Below, in pieces: positions 7,910 to 16,953 of a stretch of DNA of 64,000 bases. A program made the translations under genes and the position numbers. The notes below the pieces were generated by a model. The model made no database searches and was not told the origin of the DNA. It saw only the letters and a program-made list of their open reading frames with translations. The stretch is from UBA11090 sp035560555 (GTDB lineage Bacteria > Spirochaetota > Spirochaetia > Treponematales > Rectinemataceae). Within the stretch, counting starts at the first letter, position 1. The number at the start of each line of letters is the position of its first letter. The stretch is taken from the NCBI GenBank assembly GCA_035560555.1, contig DATMZF010000054.1:81315-145314 (forward strand). Direction: 5' to 3'.

Positions 7910-9288
7910 TCGCGAACGCCCTGGCCGCCCTGCCCGGAGAAAAGGACTTCCGCAGGACCGATATCCTCGTACGCGAGGGAAAAATCGCCCGTATCGCCGC
8001 TGCCGGGAGCCTCGCCGACGTATCGCCAGCCGACGCATTGTCGGCCGGCGAGGAAACGATCGACGCCTCCGGGCTCATGATGTTTCCCGGAGCCATAGAT
8101 CCCCACGTCCACTTCGACGAGCCGGGCTTCACCCAGAGGGAGGACTTCCTCCACGGCAGCTCCGAGGCGGCGCGAGGCGGCGTGACGACGGTGATCGATA
8201 TGCCCTGCACCTCGCTGCCGCCTGTCACGAGCCTCGCCGCGCTTAAGAACAAGCTCGCCATCGTCTCGAAAAGCGCCGTGGTCGATTTCGCCTTTTACGG
8301 CGGCGTGAACGGTCTCTTCGACGACGCGTCGATGGATCTGGCGATCGATGCCCTCGCCCCGCGCGTCGTCGGCTTCAAGTGCTATTTCGTGTCGGGGATG
8401 GACAGTTTCACGGCGGTGACGCCGGAGCAGTTCGCCAGGGCTTACGAACGCTGCGCGGCAGCCGGCCGGCCGCTTCTCCTCCACGCCGAGTATCCCGCGG
8501 TGATAGCGGCGGCCCAGGCCGCCCTGAGCGCGGCCCGAGGCGGAAAGGCTCCCACTTGGAAGGATTACTACGCCTCGCGCCCCATGGAGGCCGAAACGGC
8601 GGCCTGCTCCACCGCGCTGCGGCTTGCCGGAGCGCGGCCGCGATGGCTCCACATCGTCCACGTCGGCACGGCCGAGGCGGCCGCGCTCGTCGCAGCCGCG
8701 GGCGCGAGCTGCGAAACCTGCGCCCACTACCTCGCCTTCGACGAAGATGACTTCGAAACCCTGGGGGCGGCGCTCAAGACAGCCCCGCCCGTCAAGGAAG
8801 CTTCCCAGAAAGCCCTGCTCTGGAAGCGGCTCGCGGAAGGCGCGATATCTTTCGTGGCGTCGGACCACGCCGGCGCGCCCGACTACGAAAAATTCACGGG
8901 CGACCCATTAAGCGCCTATGGCGGCATTCCCGGCACCGGCACCTTCTTTCCCTACCTTCTTTCCGAAGGCTTTTTCGCCAAAAGGCTCAGCCTTCCCCGC
9001 TTCCTCGAAGCGACATCGGGAGCGGCCGCGGCCCGCTACGGAATTTCGGGCGGCAAGGGTTCGCTCGCCGAAGGCAAAGACGCGGACTTCGTCCTCGTGG
9101 ACCCCGAAGCCAGCACCCTTCTCGACCCGGCCTCGATGTACAGCAAGAGCCGCATAACGCCTTTCGCGGGAATGCGGCTCGCCGGCAGGATCAAGGGAAC
9201 CTTCGTCAGGGGATCCCGCGTCTATGGCGCGGGCGGAATACTCGCCCTTCCGGGCAGCGGGAAATTCATACAATGGGGTTATCGATGA
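7903..9288 (+). CDS. hyuA: Allantoinase/dihydropyrimidinase-like cyclic amidohydrolase (HyuA type)
   Basis: This 461-residue amidohydrolase should open a cyclic amide ring. Metal ligands of the allantoinase/dihydropyrimidinase group are visible: His68-x-His70 in Asp-Pro-His-Val-His-Phe, a candidate carboxylated Lys159, His194, His250 or His253, and Asp321 in Ala-Ser-Asp-His-Ala-Gly-Ala-Pro. The Asp-Glu-Pro-Gly after the HxH and the Asp-His-Ala-Gly-Ala-Pro are more allantoinase- than hydantoinase-like. In published anaerobic urate loci a gene of this kind is called hyuA (ygeZ in E. coli), which is why I use that symbol. Here it lies between the xanthine dehydrogenase and ygfK, overlapping the former by 7 bases and the latter by 4. 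The exact ring it opens is not certain. Confidence 0.85.
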   Translation: MLIANALAALPGEKDFRRTDILVREGKIARIAAAGSLADVSPADALSAGEETIDASGLMMFPGAIDPHVHFDEPGFTQREDFLHGSSEAARGGVTTVIDMPCTSLPPVTSLAALKNKLAIVSKSAVVDFAFYGGVNGLFDDASMDLAIDALAPRVVGFKCYFVSGMDSFTAVTPEQFARAYERCAAAGRPLLLHAEYPAVIAAAQAALSAARGGKAPTWKDYYASRPMEAETAACSTALRLAGARPRWLHIVHVGTAEAAALVAAAGASCETCAHYLAFDEDDFETLGAALKTAPPVKEASQKALLWKRLAEGAISFVASDHAGAPDYEKFTGDPLSAYGGIPGTGTFFPYLLSEGFFAKRLSLPRFLEATSGAAAARYGISGGKGSLAEGKDADFVLVDPEASTLLDPASMYSKSRITPFAGMRLAGRIKGTFVRGSRVYGAGGILALPGSGKFIQWGYR

Positions 9289-12200
9289 GCAAAATCATGA
9301 AAACGACCTCGCTTTCGGCGCTGCTCGCGCGGGCGGCGGGTGAATTCGCGGCCAAGGATTCGATCTACGAAATCCCGGGAAGCGTTTTCCGCGGAATGTT
9401 CGATCTGGAAGCGGAGAGCCCGGGACTCACGGTCATGTCGGGAAGGGCCAGCATCCCCGTCGGACCAGCCGCCGGCCCCCACACACAGATCGCCCCGAAC
9501 ATCCTCGCCGCGTATCTGTCGGGAGCCCGCGTCTTCGAACTCAAGACCGTCCAACAGAACGACCGCCTCGATATCGACAAACCTTGCATCGACGCGCTGG
9601 ACGAGGGGCACAATGTCGAATGGTCGACCGAACTGAGCCTGGAGGAAGCCAGGAAGGAATATATCGACGCGTGGATCGCGGTAAATCTCTTCTCCTTCCT
9701 CTGGTCCCGCAAGCCCACCGAGTTCTTCTTCAACATGTCGGTCGGCTATACGCTTGACGGGATAAAGAGCGACAAGGTCGATGCCTTCATCGAGGGGATG
9801 AGGCGACCGGAGACCACCGAGTATTGGTCGAAGGCGATGGCGGAACTCGAATATTTCATCGCGGGCGAGCCTTTCGCCCGGGCATTCGGCGACGCGCTGG
9901 CCGAGAAGGCGAGAACCCTCGCCGCGCACATGCCGGTGAGGCCCGTTCACTCGGTGACGCTCTCCACGATGCACGGCTGCCCGCCGGAGGAAATCGAACG
10001 CATCGGCCTCTACCTGATCGAAGAGAAAGGCTTCGACACCTATATCAAGCTAAATCCCACCCTCCTCGGCTTCGACGAGGCGCGACGGATCCTGGACAGC
10101 CTGGGCTGGGACGATATCGTCATCAAAAGGGAGACTTTCGAACACGACCTGCGGTTCGACGCCGCCCTCGCCCTCGTCAAGAGACTGGGCGAGACGGCCC
10201 AGGCAAGGAGCCGCCGGTTCGGCATCAAGCTTTCGAACACCCTCGCCAACGCCAACGACGGCGCGAATCTCCCCGGACAGGAGCGCTATATGTCCGGACG
10301 GGCGCTTTTCCCCATCACCATGAGGCTCGCGGCAAGGATAGCTAAAGCCCTCCCCGATCCGGGAATGCGCATCTCTTACTGCGGCGGCGTTTCGGCGCTC
10401 AACGCCGCGGACCTCATCGCCGCGGGGCTCGGGCCTCTGACCGTCGCCACCGATATTCTTAAGCCGGGCGGATACCTGCGCCTGGCGCAGATCGCGAGGG
10501 AAGCCGTCGGCGCCCTGCCCCTTCCGCTTGAGCCGAGGTCGACCAGCCCCGAGGCTCTGGAAGCCCTGGCCGAGGCCGCTCTCGGAAGACCCGAGTATCG
10601 AAAAGGCTGGAAGGCGGGCAAGGTCTCCATCGCGAAGAGCCTTCCGCTTTACGACTGCTTCGCCGCCCCCTGCGTGGAAGCCTGTCCCGTGAACCAGAAG
10701 GCGCCGTCCTATATCAGGGCGCAGGGATCGGGCTTGAGCGAACAGGCTCTCGCCGCGATACTCTCCGACAATCCCCTCGCCCACATAACGGGCGTCCTCT
10801 GCGACCATGTCTGCCAGGAACATTGTTCCAGGCTCGATTACGAAGGCTCCGTGCGGATACGGGACGTGAAGCTGAAGGCCGCGAGAGCCGCCGATCTGCC
10901 CGCGGCCCCCCTGCCCGAAGCGCTCTGCGTCCCCGGCGGAAAGACTGCCGTTATAGGCGCCGGGCCGGCCGGTCTCGCCTGCGCCCATTATTTGGCTTCG
11001 GCGCGCCACGAAGTGAAAGTGTTCGACGCCGGCCCAGCGCCCGGCGGAGTCCCCGCCAATGTCATACCCGGCTTCAGGATCGCGAGGGAGGAAATCGCCC
11101 GCGATATCGACAGGATAGCCTCCATGGGCGTCGGCTTCGAATTCGGGCGGACCATCGCCTCGCTCGACGAGCTCCGGGCGGAAGGCTACACAAGCTTCTT
11201 CGTCTGCACGGGGGCCGATTCCGCGCGCGAACTGACGCTCAAAGGTTCGGGGCTCAAGACCATGGACGCCCTCGATTTCCTGAAACGCTTCGGAGCCGAA
11301 GGCGCCGAAGCCTTCGCCGGCCTTCGCCATTTCATCGTGGCCGGCGGCGGCAACACGGCCTGCGACGCGGTGAGGGCCGCCACGCGCGTCCCCGGGGTGG
11401 AATCCGTCCACCTTTCCTACAGAAGGACGCGCAAGGAAATGCCCGCCGATATGGAAGAACTGGAAAACGCGCTCAGGGAATCCAAGGCGCTCGCCGGCGA
11501 GCGGAATACGATGATGGAACTCTCCTTGCCCGAGGAAGCGAAGCCGGGCAGCCTCGTACTGAGGCGCATGGTCCTCGGCGAGAAGGACGCCTCCGGACGC
11601 CGCTCTCCCCTTCCCTCGGAAGAAACCTTCGAACTCCCCTGCGATCTCCTCATAACGGCGGTCGGGGAAGAACCCGACGCGCGGCTTCTCGAGAAGCTGG
11701 GACTCAGCCTTGGAAGAAACCATCTGCCCGTCGCCAATCCCGACACGATGGAAACCGAGGTGAAGGGTCTTTACGTCGGCGGTGACGCAAGGCGCGGTCC
11801 GGCCTCCATCATCGCCGCGGAAGCCGACGGAAGGGCGGCCGCCAGAGCCATTCTCGCCGCCGAAGGATTCGTCCTGCCGACGGCCGATTACCGCCCGCCC
11901 CGCATGGATAAGTCCAAGCTGGCGAAACGGGGAGAGATCCTGTCTTCCCTCAATTTCGACGATCCTAAATTCGCCGAGAGGGAGGCCGAACGCTGCCTCG
12001 CCTGCGACTCGGCATGCCTGCGCTGCGTGGAGGTCTGCCCCAACCGCGCCAACATGTTCATCGAATCCGGCCTGCCCTTCGCCCAGGATGCCCAGATCCT
12101 CCATCTGGACCGTCTCTGCAACGAATGCGGCAACTGCGGCTTCTTCTGTCCCTTCGAGGGAGAACCATTCTCCGGAAAAGTCACCCTCTTCGACGGCGAG

Positions 12201-12416
12201 GAAGATCTCGCCGCCTCGAAAAACGCCGGATTCGCCTTTGTCTCCGAAGGAGGCTTGCCCTGTCTCGTCCTGAGAGCGAGAATCGGCGCACCGCCGCATA
12301 AGCTCGACTACGCATCCTGGAACGGCGCGGTTTCCGCGCCGGCTGATTCGGCCATGGTGGCCTTCGCGCGCGAAGTCTATCGAACCCATCGCTATCTTCT
12401 GGAGGAAGCTCCATGA
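9285..12416 (+). CDS. ygfK: YgfK-type flavin/iron-sulfur reductase (annotated 'putative selenate reductase')
   Basis: A 1043-residue multidomain reductase resembling dihydropyrimidine dehydrogenase. Residues 1-430 form a flavin TIM-barrel-like region. About 450-540 hold a GltD-like Fe-S domain with clustered Cys (Cys-x3-Cys-Val-Glu-Ala-Cys-Pro, later Cys-Asp-His-Val-Cys-x3-Cys). Two dinucleotide folds follow (Gly-Ala-Gly-Pro-Ala-Gly and a later Gly-Gly-Gly-Asn-Thr-Ala), then a C-terminal ferredoxin domain with two Cys clusters. I place the start at 9285, not at the ATG at 9273, because it forms an ATGA overlap with the hydrolase stop and because the first residues then align with my memory of E. 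coli YgfK. Recent work on anaerobic urate breakdown implicates YgfK in reductive attack on the urate ring. Selenate is unlikely to be the real substrate. Confidence 0.92.
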   Translation: MSKIMKTTSLSALLARAAGEFAAKDSIYEIPGSVFRGMFDLEAESPGLTVMSGRASIPVGPAAGPHTQIAPNILAAYLSGARVFELKTVQQNDRLDIDKPCIDALDEGHNVEWSTELSLEEARKEYIDAWIAVNLFSFLWSRKPTEFFFNMSVGYTLDGIKSDKVDAFIEGMRRPETTEYWSKAMAELEYFIAGEPFARAFGDALAEKARTLAAHMPVRPVHSVTLSTMHGCPPEEIERIGLYLIEEKGFDTYIKLNPTLLGFDEARRILDSLGWDDIVIKRETFEHDLRFDAALALVKRLGETAQARSRRFGIKLSNTLANANDGANLPGQERYMSGRALFPITMRLAARIAKALPDPGMRISYCGGVSALNAADLIAAGLGPLTVATDILKPGGYLRLAQIAREAVGALPLPLEPRSTSPEALEALAEAALGRPEYRKGWKAGKVSIAKSLPLYDCFAAPCVEACPVNQKAPSYIRAQGSGLSEQALAAILSDNPLAHITGVLCDHVCQEHCSRLDYEGSVRIRDVKLKAARAADLPAAPLPEALCVPGGKTAVIGAGPAGLACAHYLASARHEVKVFDAGPAPGGVPANVIPGFRIAREEIARDIDRIASMGVGFEFGRTIASLDELRAEGYTSFFVCTGADSARELTLKGSGLKTMDALDFLKRFGAEGAEAFAGLRHFIVAGGGNTACDAVRAATRVPGVESVHLSYRRTRKEMPADMEELENALRESKALAGERNTMMELSLPEEAKPGSLVLRRMVLGEKDASGRRSPLPSEETFELPCDLLITAVGEEPDARLLEKLGLSLGRNHLPVANPDTMETEVKGLYVGGDARRGPASIIAAEADGRAAARAILAAEGFVLPTADYRPPRMDKSKLAKRGEILSSLNFDDPKFAEREAERCLACDSACLRCVEVCPNRANMFIESGLPFAQDAQILHLDRLCNECGNCGFFCPFEGEPFSGKVTLFDGEEDLAASKNAGFAFVSEGGLPCLVLRARIGAPPHKLDYASWNGAVSAPADSAMVAFAREVYRTHRYLLEEAP

Positions 12417-13771
12417 TCCTTTTCGAGAACGTAAAGCTCCTGTCCTTCAACCCGCCCGCCGTTTCGGGGGAACGCGACCTCGTCGCCTATGGACCGGAGG
12501 AGGAAGGCGCTAAGGCCGGGACCATCGCGGAGATCGGCGCCGGGCTGCGCGCGAAATACCCGCGGGCAGAACTCGCGGGCTCAGGCGGCTATCTCTCGCC
12601 GGGCCTCGTCTGCGCCCACACGCACCTCTATTCCGCGCTCGCGAGGGGCATGGAGGTGGCCATCCAGCCCTCCAAGGATTTCTGCCAGATTCTCGAGCAC
12701 CTCTGGTGGAGGCTGGATAGGGCGATCGACCTGCCCATCATCGGGGCGAGCGCCCTCGCGGGCTGCGCCGACGCGCTGGCTGCGGGCGTCACTTCCCTCG
12801 TGGACCACCACGCGAGCCCCGGCGCCATCGACGGGAGCTTGTCGGTCATCAGGCAGGCTTACGAGGAAGTGGGCCTGCGCGGCATCCTCTGCTACGAGAC
12901 GACGGACCGGAACGGCGCCGAAGGCGCGCGCGCGGGCCTGTCCGAGAACCTGCGCTTCGCGCGCGAGGTGGACGGGATGCGCGCGCGCGGCTCTTCGCCC
13001 CAGGTAGAGGCCGCCATAGGCGGCCACGCCGGCTTCACCGTAGGCCAGGAGACGCTGGAAGGCCTCGCCGACGCGGTGAGGACCTCTGGCAGGGGCATCC
13101 ACATTCACCTTGCCGAGGACAGGTACGACGCCGTCGATTCACGTTATCGCCACGGCCTCGATCTCGTCAAAAGGCTGGAAAAGGTCGGGGCTCTCACGCC
13201 CAAGGGCATCATCGGCCACGGCCTCTGGCTCACGCCCTCCGAGATCGAAATCATGAACGCCCGCGACGCCTTCCTCGCCCACAACGCGCGATCCAACATG
13301 AACAACGCGGTGGGCTACAACGCCCTCCTCCCTACGCACAGGAACGTCGTCCTCGGCACCGACGGCATGGGCGCGGACATGCTCGAGGAATTCAAGTTCG
13401 CCGTCTTCCGGCACAGGGAATCGGCCGGCCCCTGGTGGCCCGACAACTTCCTCTCCTGCCTCGATCGCGGCAACAGGCTTCTCGAGCGCTATTTCGCGGC
13501 CGATTTCGCGGCACCCGTCGCCTTCGGCGTCCTTGCCCCCGGCAATCCGGCCGATCTCGTCCTCTGGGACTACGACCCGCCCACCCCCCTCGACGCGGCC
13601 AACATCGCGGGACACATGGCCTTCGGCATGAGCTCGCGCTCCGTGCGCGGCGTCGCCGTCGCGGGTAAAATTCGCATCCAGGACAGGAAACCCCTGTTCG
13701 ATATGGAAAAAATCCAGGCTTCGGCGCGCGCACAGGCTCGCCGCCTCTGGAACAACATGGAAGGAAGGTGA
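12413..13771 (+). CDS. ssnA: SsnA-type amidohydrolase
   Basis: This 452-residue TIM-barrel hydrolase belongs to the chlorohydrolase/aminohydrolase branch and matches SsnA in length and in its partners. Metal ligands His69-x-His71 lie in Cys-Ala-His-Thr-His. Asp-His-His-Ala-Ser-Pro-Gly occurs near residue 127, with further His residues in Ile-His-Ile-His-Leu and Ile-Gly-His-Gly, and a Gly-Thr-Asp-Gly-Met-Gly-Ala-Asp near 320 supplies the metal-binding Asp. It overlaps ygfK by 4 bases (ATGA) and the next gene begins at its stop, which implies joint translation. The family was grouped with YgfK by its co-occurrence with selenium-dependent molybdenum hydroxylases. It likely hydrolyses a ring-opened or rearranged intermediate of urate; the precise compound is not visible from sequence. 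Confidence 0.92.
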   Translation: MILFENVKLLSFNPPAVSGERDLVAYGPEEEGAKAGTIAEIGAGLRAKYPRAELAGSGGYLSPGLVCAHTHLYSALARGMEVAIQPSKDFCQILEHLWWRLDRAIDLPIIGASALAGCADALAAGVTSLVDHHASPGAIDGSLSVIRQAYEEVGLRGILCYETTDRNGAEGARAGLSENLRFAREVDGMRARGSSPQVEAAIGGHAGFTVGQETLEGLADAVRTSGRGIHIHLAEDRYDAVDSRYRHGLDLVKRLEKVGALTPKGIIGHGLWLTPSEIEIMNARDAFLAHNARSNMNNAVGYNALLPTHRNVVLGTDGMGADMLEEFKFAVFRHRESAGPWWPDNFLSCLDRGNRLLERYFAADFAAPVAFGVLAPGNPADLVLWDYDPPTPLDAANIAGHMAFGMSSRSVRGVAVAGKIRIQDRKPLFDMEKIQASARAQARRLWNNMEGR

Positions 13772-13773
13772 CT

Positions 13774-14982
13774 ATGGACAGCGCGACGATTCTCGCGAAA
13801 GCGAAGGAATACAGGGATTACACCGCCCGAAACTTAAGCGAACTAATCAAGGTGCCGGGCTTCAGCACGACGGAAAAGGAACGCGTTCTCCTCTTGAAGA
13901 TGCTTTGCGCCGAAGCGGGCATGGAAGATATCCACATCGACGGCCTCGGCTCCCTGCTCGGACGCGTCGGCAAGGGCAAAAAGAAGCTTGTCTTCGACGC
14001 CCACATCGACACGGTCGGCGTCGGCGATCCCGCCCAGTGGAAAACCCCGCCCCACTCGGGGCTGATCAAGGACGGCCTCGTCTACGGACGCGGCTCCTCC
14101 GACCAGCTGGGCGGCGCCGCCTCCATGATCACCGCCGCGCGCATCCTGAAGGAACTGGCATACGAAGGCGACTTCACCGTCTGGTTCGCCTTCACCGTCA
14201 TCGAGGAAGACTGCGACGGACTCTGCTGGAAATACCTCATCGAGGAAGAGAAATTCGTCCCCGATTTCGCCGTCTCCACCGAACCCACATCCTGCAGGCT
14301 CTATCGCGGCCACCGCGGGCGCATGGAAATCCAGATCGACATCAGAGGCGTCTCCTGCCACGGCTCGGCGCCCGAACGCGGCGATTCGGCGGCCTACAAG
14401 GCGGCGCGCGCCGCCCTCGCCATCGAGAAGCTCAACACCGAACTGAAACCGGACGACGACGAATTCCTCGGCAAGGGCACTATCACGGTTTCGCAGATCA
14501 AGGTACAGGGACCGAGCCAGTGCGCCGTGCCCGACCAGGCCATGCTCTACTGCGACCGCCGCCTCACCTGGGGAGAAAACGACGCGATCGCCATAGCCCA
14601 GGTCGAAAAGGCCCTGACGGAAGCCGGCGTGAACAACTTCACGGTAAAAATGCCCGAGTACGCCCAGCCGGCATACACGGGTACCCTCTACAGGCAGGAA
14701 CTCTATTTCCCCACCTGGAAAATCAAGGCCGACCATCCCCTCGTGCGCTCGGGCGTGGAAGCCTACGGCGACCTTTTCGGCAAACCTCCCGTCGTGGACA
14801 AGTGGACCTTCTCCACGAACTGCGTCGCCATATGCGGACGCCACCAGATCCCCTGCGTCGGCTTTGGCCCCGGCGACGAGAGCCAGGCCCACGCGCCGAA
14901 CGAAATCAACAGGATCGACGATCTCGAAATCTGCACCGCCTTCTACGCCGCCCTCCCCGGCAGGCTGGAGAAACGCGCGTGA
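13774..14982 (+). CDS. ygeY: YgeY-type M20 metallohydrolase
   Basis: The 402-residue product belongs to the M20 peptidase/deacylase family and resembles YgeY along its whole length. Di-metal ligands appear in the usual order: Phe-Asp-Ala-His-Ile-Asp-Thr-Val-Gly, Ser-Ser-Asp-Gln-Leu-Gly-Gly, Glu-Glu-Asp-Cys-Asp-Gly, Ser-Thr-Glu-Pro-Thr and the C-terminal His-Ala-Pro-Asn-Glu. The conserved Gly-Val-Ser-Cys-His-Gly-Ser-Ala-Pro-Glu marks the dimerisation-domain His. I choose the ATG at 13774 because GGAAGG lies 5 bases before it; a GTG at 13768 would also be in frame. In the urate pathway YgeY is thought to remove a carbamoyl or ureido group late in the route. It overlaps the following gene by 4 bases (GTGA). 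Confidence 0.92.
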   Translation: MDSATILAKAKEYRDYTARNLSELIKVPGFSTTEKERVLLLKMLCAEAGMEDIHIDGLGSLLGRVGKGKKKLVFDAHIDTVGVGDPAQWKTPPHSGLIKDGLVYGRGSSDQLGGAASMITAARILKELAYEGDFTVWFAFTVIEEDCDGLCWKYLIEEEKFVPDFAVSTEPTSCRLYRGHRGRMEIQIDIRGVSCHGSAPERGDSAAYKAARAALAIEKLNTELKPDDDEFLGKGTITVSQIKVQGPSQCAVPDQAMLYCDRRLTWGENDAIAIAQVEKALTEAGVNNFTVKMPEYAQPAYTGTLYRQELYFPTWKIKADHPLVRSGVEAYGDLFGKPPVVDKWTFSTNCVAICGRHQIPCVGFGPGDESQAHAPNEINRIDDLEICTAFYAALPGRLEKRA

Positions 14983-16202
14983 AATGGCTCTACCGCTGCC
15001 CGGCTTGCGGCGCCACATACGCGATTGAGCCCGGACGTTACCTCTGCGATGTATGCGCCAGGAAAAACAAGCCGGGCATTCCCCTGGAAGGCGTCCTCGA
15101 ATGCGTATGGGAGAGGGAAGCGGGCGACCCGCCCGCCGGAGGCGCTTCCCCCTGCGGACTTGGGATGGCCGGAATTCCCCTGCCCGTCGAGGCCGAATCT
15201 TTCCCGCCGCTGCCGGTTGGCGAAACGCCGCTCTGGCAACCGTCTAGACTCCGCGAAGCCCTCAGGGTTCCAAACCTTTATCTGAAAGACGACACCTGCA
15301 ATCCCTCGGGCTCCTACAAGGACAGGGCAAGCTGGCTCGTGGCGGCTTTCGCGCGCAAGTTCGGGCTCAAGGAAATCGCCCTCGCTTCCACGGGCAACGC
15401 CGCCTCGAGCATGGCCTGCGTGGGAGCGGCCGCCGGCCTCAAGGTAACCGTCTTCCTGCCGGCCTCCGCGCCGGCGGCCAAACGCGTCCAGGTCCTCCAG
15501 TACGGCGCCGAATTGCGCGAGGTCCAGGGCACCTACGACCAGGCCTTCGACGAATCCCTCGCCTATTCGGCGGCCTCAGGCGTCCTCTCGCGGAACACCG
15601 CCTACAACCCCCTCACTATCGAAGGGAAAAAAACGGCCAGCTTCGAGATCGCCCGGGATTTGGGGCGCGCGCTGGCGCCCGCTTCCCGCGCTGACGCCGT
15701 CGCCACCTACATCGCCCCCGATCACGTCTTCGTGCCCACGGGCGACGGCGTCATCCTGGCCGGCGTCATCAAGGGCTTCGAGGATATGCTCAGGCTGGGC
15801 CTCACCACAAAAATGCCGACCTTCTGGACCGCCCAGGCCGAAGGCTCCAGCGCCATCGCGCGCGCCCTCGCGACGGGCGGCTTCGAGGAGCGCCCCTCCG
15901 ACACTATCGCCGACTCGATCTCCGTCGACGTTCCGCGCAACGGCGGCTTCGTCCTCGCCAAATTGAGGAAGTACGGCGGCAAGGGCGTAACCGTCAACGA
16001 CGAGGAAATCCTCGCCGCCCAGCGTATGCTCTCCTCCATGTCCGGCCTCTTCGCGGAACCCTCGAGCGCCTGCGCCTTCGCCTGTTACCTCAAGGCGAAA
16101 GCCTCCATACCCCGAGACGAATCCGTCGTCGTCATGCTCACTGGCTCGGGTCTCAAGGACATAAAGAGCGCCGCGAAGGCGGTGGGAGCGCGGCTCTCGT
16201 AA
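14979..16202 (+). CDS. Threonine-synthase-like PLP enzyme (fold type II)
   Basis: This 407-residue PLP enzyme has the layout of zinc-ribbon threonine synthases. The N-terminal Cys-x2-Cys...Cys-x2-Cys is at residues 7, 10, 23 and 26. Then comes the Schiff-base Lys114 in Asn-Pro-Ser-Gly-Ser-Tyr-Lys-Asp-Arg, and a Ser-Thr-Gly-Asn-Ala-Ala-Ser-Ser substrate loop. It starts with GTG at 14979 and overlaps ygeY by 4 bases. No other threonine-pathway gene is near; its partners are purine-degradation genes. In E. coli-type clusters this place is taken by YgeX, diaminopropionate ammonia-lyase, also a fold-type-II enzyme but with a different N-terminus. A role in beta-elimination of 2,3-diaminopropionate or a related amino acid is my inference. 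Plain threonine synthase is the alternative. Confidence 0.8.
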   Translation: MKWLYRCPACGATYAIEPGRYLCDVCARKNKPGIPLEGVLECVWEREAGDPPAGGASPCGLGMAGIPLPVEAESFPPLPVGETPLWQPSRLREALRVPNLYLKDDTCNPSGSYKDRASWLVAAFARKFGLKEIALASTGNAASSMACVGAAAGLKVTVFLPASAPAAKRVQVLQYGAELREVQGTYDQAFDESLAYSAASGVLSRNTAYNPLTIEGKKTASFEIARDLGRALAPASRADAVATYIAPDHVFVPTGDGVILAGVIKGFEDMLRLGLTTKMPTFWTAQAEGSSAIARALATGGFEERPSDTIADSISVDVPRNGGFVLAKLRKYGGKGVTVNDEEILAAQRMLSSMSGLFAEPSSACAFACYLKAKASIPRDESVVVMLTGSGLKDIKSAAKAVGARLS

Positions 16203-16221
16203 AGCGGCGGCGCAGACATAA

Positions 16222-16257
16222 AAAAAGCGGTCATCGATTTCCGATGACCGCTTTTTC
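16222..16257. terminator. Bidirectional rho-independent terminator
   Basis: A perfect 10-bp stem (GCGGTCATCG at 16228-16237, CGATGACCGC at 16243-16252) with a 5-base loop is flanked by six A's on the left and five T's on the right. It can therefore terminate both converging transcripts: the + strand purine operon ending at 16202 and the minus-strand NifX-like/Mrp pair ending at 16270. Confidence 0.9.
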
Positions 16258-16269
16258 ATGAAGCGAAAA

Positions 16270-16944
16270 TCAATGCGCGCACTCATGCCCGGGTTCGCCA
16301 TGGCCCGCGCAGCCAAGGCCCGAATCGGCGAGCGTACCCTTCGCGAAAGCTTCCGCGGCCGCCTTGGCCGAACCCGAAGCCCCGCGCGTCACGATAATTC
16401 CCTGAGAGCCCAAAACGCGGACGGCTCCTTCTCCCATGTTGCCCGCCACGAGATGGGTAACCCCCGATTTCGCGAGAATTGAAGCCACGCCTGACTTGCA
16501 GCCGCATCCCTCGAGCGACGGTATGGACTGTTCTTGCACAAGCGCGTCGTTCTCGACGCGAAAAATGAGGAATTCCTCGCAGTGGCCGAAATGCTCGTCC
16601 ACAAGCCCATCCCGTGAAGGTACCGCTATTTTCATGATCGTTTCTCCTTGTTCTCGTATGGTGATTTCGCCGCCCTCGATCCGCAGGGTTTTTCCGTTCA
16701 ATATCGCGTCGGCGACCTTGCGCCGCGCGGCTTCCACGATCCGGCCGAAAGTCTGCCGCGATACGCCCATGGAACGCGCGGCCGCCTCCTGGTAGAGTCC
16801 CTCATAGTCGGCGAGCCTGAGCGCCTCGGCCTCGTCGAAGCCCAGTATGATTTCCTCCACTCCGCGGGCGGGGATGCCGGCGGGCTTCATCACCCGCGAG
16901 GGAAGAGGGGCGCCAAGACGGCGTTCGCTGACCGGACGTGGCAT
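16270..16944 (-). CDS. DUF134 (UPF0251)-NifX/NifB-like fusion protein
   Basis: A 224-residue fusion. Residues 1-100 match the UPF0251/DUF134 family, with a helix-turn-helix-like segment (Ser-Met-Gly-Val-Ser-Arg-Gln-Thr-Phe) and the Glu-Ala-Glu-Ala-Leu-Arg-Leu-Ala-Asp signature. Residues 103-205 form a dinitrogenase iron-molybdenum cofactor domain (NifX/NafY fold) with Asp-Glu-His-Phe-Gly-His-Cys and Gly-Cys-Gly-Cys-Lys-Ser-Gly. The last 15 residues are Cys/His-rich and could bind a metal. The fusion is seen in many anaerobes. It lies 9 bases downstream of the Mrp-like gene, with an AGGAG site in the gap. No nif genes are present, so nitrogen fixation is not implied. A role in Fe-S or Mo cofactor handling, or in its regulation, for the surrounding molybdoenzymes is inferred. 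Confidence 0.85.
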   Translation of the reverse strand: MPRPVSERRLGAPLPSRVMKPAGIPARGVEEIILGFDEAEALRLADYEGLYQEAAARSMGVSRQTFGRIVEAARRKVADAILNGKTLRIEGGEITIREQGETIMKIAVPSRDGLVDEHFGHCEEFLIFRVENDALVQEQSIPSLEGCGCKSGVASILAKSGVTHLVAGNMGEGAVRVLGSQGIIVTRGASGSAKAAAEAFAKGTLADSGLGCAGHGEPGHECAH

Positions 16945-16953
16945 GAAATTCTC

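Noticed and set aside
9273..9284. ATG at 9273 as the ygfK start
   Set aside because: The ATG at 9285 makes the ATGA overlap seen throughout this operon, and its first residues line up with YgfK as I recall it.
10050..12389. A 779-codon open frame antisense to ygfK
   Set aside because: ygfK is clearly identified on the + strand with all motifs; the antisense translation has low-complexity composition and no ribosome site.
9285..12416. Selenate reductase function for the YgfK gene
   Set aside because: The old name rests on weak phenotype evidence. Domain layout and neighbours (SsnA, YgeY, allantoinase-like, XdhD) point to purine ring reduction.
16270..16944. Nitrogen fixation locus, because of the NifX-like domain
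   Set aside because: No nifH, nifD, nifK or nifB is nearby, and the DUF134-NifX fusion is widespread in non-fixing anaerobes.
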